From Bacteroidales bacterium (lineage in GTDB: Bacteria; Bacteroidota; Bacteroidia; Bacteroidales; UBA4181), in assembly GCA_031287245.1 (NCBI GenBank), contig JAITTD010000007.1, positions 1 to 7,506 of the forward strand: a DNA stretch of 7,506 bases, read 5' to 3'. Under the pieces are notes generated by a model that was not told the DNA's origin, searched no databases, and saw nothing but the letters and a program-made list of their open reading frames with translations. The position numbers and the translations under genes were made by a program. Shown piece after piece: positions 6,411-7,506 of the stretch. Numbering within the stretch: the first letter of the stretch is position 1; every line of letters starts with the position of its first letter.

Positions 6411-6553
6411 TGTCAAGGGACACCCGCACCGACCCCTCGGCGACACTTTCCCCTGTCAAGGGACACCCGCACCGACCCCTCGGCGACACTTTCCCCTGTC
6501 AAGGGACACCTGCACCGACCCCTCGAAGCTATCGTCCCCTGTCGGGAGACGCC
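6411..6553. repeat. 43-bp tandem repeat, three copies plus a partial fourth
   Basis: Units start with TGTCAAGGGACACC at 6411, 6454 and 6497, each exactly 43 bp apart. A degenerate, truncated fourth (TGTCGGGAGACGCC) starts at 6540. The first 29 bases are the most constant (one C-to-T change in copy 3, plus GG to GA at the boundary). The final 14 bases are identical in copies 1 and 2 but diverged in copy 3. Each unit has short inverted repeats (TGTC/GACA, CCGA/TCGG). There are no unique spacers. Because 43 is not a multiple of 3, the repeat opens all forward frames, but it does not look coding. A further degenerate relic (CCCTTGTC then CCGACCCCTC) lies at about 6351-6375. Confidence 0.9.
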
Positions 6554-6588
6554 AAAATTTTCAATTTTCAATTAAATAATAATTACGG

Positions 6589-6670
6589 ACAACCGAATCA
6601 CAACCGAATCACAACGAATCACAACGAATCACAACCGAATCACAATCGTATCACAAACGAATTACGAATT
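6589..6670. repeat. 10-11-bp tandem repeat (ACAACCGAATC family)
   Basis: Seven consecutive units start at 6589, 6600, 6611, 6621, 6631, 6642 and 6653, with lengths 11, 11, 10, 10, 11, 11 and 11. Variants are ACAACCGAATC, ACAACGAATC, ACAATCGTATC and ACAAACGAATT, followed by a truncated ACGAATT. The period is about one helical turn. The array ends 30 bp before the -7 box of the downstream surface-protein promoter. Confidence 0.88.
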
Positions 6671-6699
6671 AAAAATTACTGCCTGTTAAACGCAAAAAA

Positions 6700-6707
6700 T
6701 ACTTTTG
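6700..6707 (+). promoter_or_regulatory. -7 promoter element of the secreted-protein gene
   Basis: TACTTTTG matches TAnnTTTG exactly. Transcription would start near 6712, leaving an A/T-rich leader of about 85 bases before the ATG at 6797. A clear -33 TTG is not present (CTG at 6679-6681, 18-bp spacer). The near-match GATATTTG at 6711-6718 could be a second, weaker element. Confidence 0.55.
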
Positions 6708-6796
6708 CACGATATTTGCATGAGTATTTACGTAAAAGATATCACAATGTATAAATGCGTAAAATAATAAATAATTGATATAATGATATAATTGAT

Positions 6797-7506
6797 ATGA
6801 AAAACATTTCCTTTTTCCCCCGCGCCCTTTGGGGCATGATGATTGCGTTGCTTTTGGGAGCGATGCAGAGTTTTACCGGCTTGCAGGCGCAAACGGTGTC
6901 ATGGAGTACGGGATACCCGATGTTGACTCCGGCTATCTTGACTGTCCTGGACGATCCGGGAACCCTGGATATTTACTTCACTCCGACCGTAGCAGACATT
7001 ACGGCGGCCAAACTGGAAGTGACGCTTCCCACGGGAATTACTTATGTAAGTACCGAGAACGGTACAGGCCATACGGCATCGATCACCTACGACCCCCCGG
7101 TTTTTTTTGGCCAGAAGGTGACGGTGAGTTTCACCTCGAACTCAAACACTCTGAAAGTAAACGAAGCGGTTTTTATACGCCTGAAAGTGCAGGCAACCTG
7201 TACGGCAGTGAACGGCTCAACCGCGACAGTGAAAGTGCTGTCGAATACAACGACCGTCACCGGGGGAGAAAAAATTGTGACCATCGGGGTTCAGGTACCC
7301 AATATTCGTGTACTGTGCGATACCCCGGTGCAGAATTATACCGATCAAAATGACGAAGAATACTTTGAATTGAAACTCGATGCCCAGAACGGCGAAGCCT
7401 CCTCCTTTATTGTGACTTTGACGGCGAGTCAGTATGCGGTATTCAGTGAATTTACATTGGACGGAATACCGGTAACGCCGACCTCCAATGCTGTCAGCGG
7501 TACCTC
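6797..7506 (+). CDS. Secreted beta-rich surface protein, N-terminal part (runs off the window)
   Basis: An open frame from the ATG at 6797 continues without a stop to the right edge, giving 236 complete codons. Residues 1-31 form a signal peptide: a basic start, a hydrophobic core M-M-I-A-L-L-L-G-A (14-22), and a likely signal peptidase I cut after L-Q-A (29-31). The mature part is rich in T, V, S and N with alternating hydrophobic residues. It includes L-E-V-T-L-P-T-G-I-T-Y-V, reminiscent of DUF11/Ig-like repeats in bacterial surface proteins. Only two cysteines are visible in the mature part. I infer a large exported adhesin-like or cell-surface protein, possibly a type IX secretion cargo, but any C-terminal sorting domain would lie outside the window. 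It has its own promoter and a long repeat-bearing upstream region. The family is not identified. Confidence 0.75.
   Translation, partial: MKNISFFPRALWGMMIALLLGAMQSFTGLQAQTVSWSTGYPMLTPAILTVLDDPGTLDIYFTPTVADITAAKLEVTLPTGITYVSTENGTGHTASITYDPPVFFGQKVTVSFTSNSNTLKVNEAVFIRLKVQATCTAVNGSTATVKVLSNTTTVTGGEKIVTIGVQVPNIRVLCDTPVQNYTDQNDEEYFELKLDAQNGEASSFIVTLTASQYAVFSEFTLDGIPVTPTSNAVSGT

Larger units (their letters stand above)
6334..6796. other. 463-bp non-coding, repeat-rich intergenic region
   Basis: From left to right it holds the palindrome at 6337-6356, a degenerate repeat relic, the 43-bp array, an A/T-rich patch (6554-6588), the 10-11-bp array, and the promoter and leader of the next gene. The leader contains the palindrome TTTACGTAAA (6727-6736) and a direct duplication of ATAATTGATAT (6771-6781 and 6788-6798), the second copy running into the start codon. 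I see no credible gene here. Confidence 0.8.

Noticed and set aside
6411..6553. CRISPR array
   Set aside because: The repeat is contiguous with a 43-bp period; the segments between conserved cores are short and identical in two copies, there are no unique spacers, and no cas genes are nearby.
6354..6754. Short proline/threonine-rich open frames in all three forward frames
   Set aside because: They arise because the stop-free 43-bp GC-rich repeat shifts frame at each copy. They have no promoter or family resemblance, and lie entirely in repeat DNA.
6829..7353. 174-codon plus-strand open frame
   Set aside because: It is in a different frame inside the signal-peptide-bearing gene starting at 6797, and its translation is low-complexity and shadow-like, with no domain or membrane signal.
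1..7506. Mobile element, phage, toxin-antitoxin or defence system
   Set aside because: No transposase, integrase, nuclease or helicase motifs and no paired small toxin-antitoxin genes were seen; the repeats are intergenic only.

Overview
The window looks like chromosomal DNA of a Bacteroidota bacterium, most likely order Bacteroidales. Three things support this. The encoded proteins (SpoIIM/DUF4129/DUF4350/RDD set, BirA with an FKEVEF-type C-terminus, DUF805) read like Bacteroidales versions. Five intergenic sites carry perfect matches to the Bacteroidetes -7 promoter element TAnnTTTG. The start codons lack Shine-Dalgarno sequences and instead follow A/T-rich leaders. The genus cannot be named from this sequence.

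Layout: (1) 1-218, + strand: the 3' end of a biotin--protein ligase gene (birA). (2) 242-3176, - strand: a three-gene operon, in transcription order SpoIIM-like membrane protein, DUF4129-like protein, DUF4350-like protein. Each junction is a 4-base ATGA overlap, so the genes are probably translationally coupled. (3) 3177-3271: a compact divergent promoter region. (4) 3272-4036, + strand: an RDD-family membrane protein, divergent from the operon. (5) 4136-4519, + strand: a DUF805 membrane protein with its own promoter, followed by a strong hairpin at 4546-4576. (6) 4596-5228, + strand: pyrE, orotate phosphoribosyltransferase. (7) 5231-5270: a perfect 19-bp-arm palindrome abutting the aroB promoter. 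(8) 5299-6333, + strand: aroB, 3-dehydroquinate synthase. (9) 6334-6796: a 463-bp non-coding region with a palindrome, a 43-bp tandem repeat, a 10-11-bp tandem repeat and a promoter. (10) 6797 to the right edge: the 5' end of a secreted, beta-rich surface protein.

Functionally, RDD + SpoIIM + DUF4129 + DUF4350 is a conserved Bacteroidota membrane gene set that normally also includes a MoxR-type AAA+ ATPase and a DUF58 protein (the Bat/MoxR-like neighbourhood). Here the last two are missing from the expected downstream position, where birA converges instead. pyrE (pyrimidine synthesis), aroB (shikimate pathway) and birA (biotin attachment) are housekeeping genes with no evident functional tie to the membrane cluster.

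I see no mobile element, CRISPR array, defence system, tRNA or rRNA. The least explained parts are the repeat-filled region before the surface-protein gene, the palindrome fused to the aroB promoter, and the incomplete MoxR-type cluster. I did not find clear evidence of a wholly new system.
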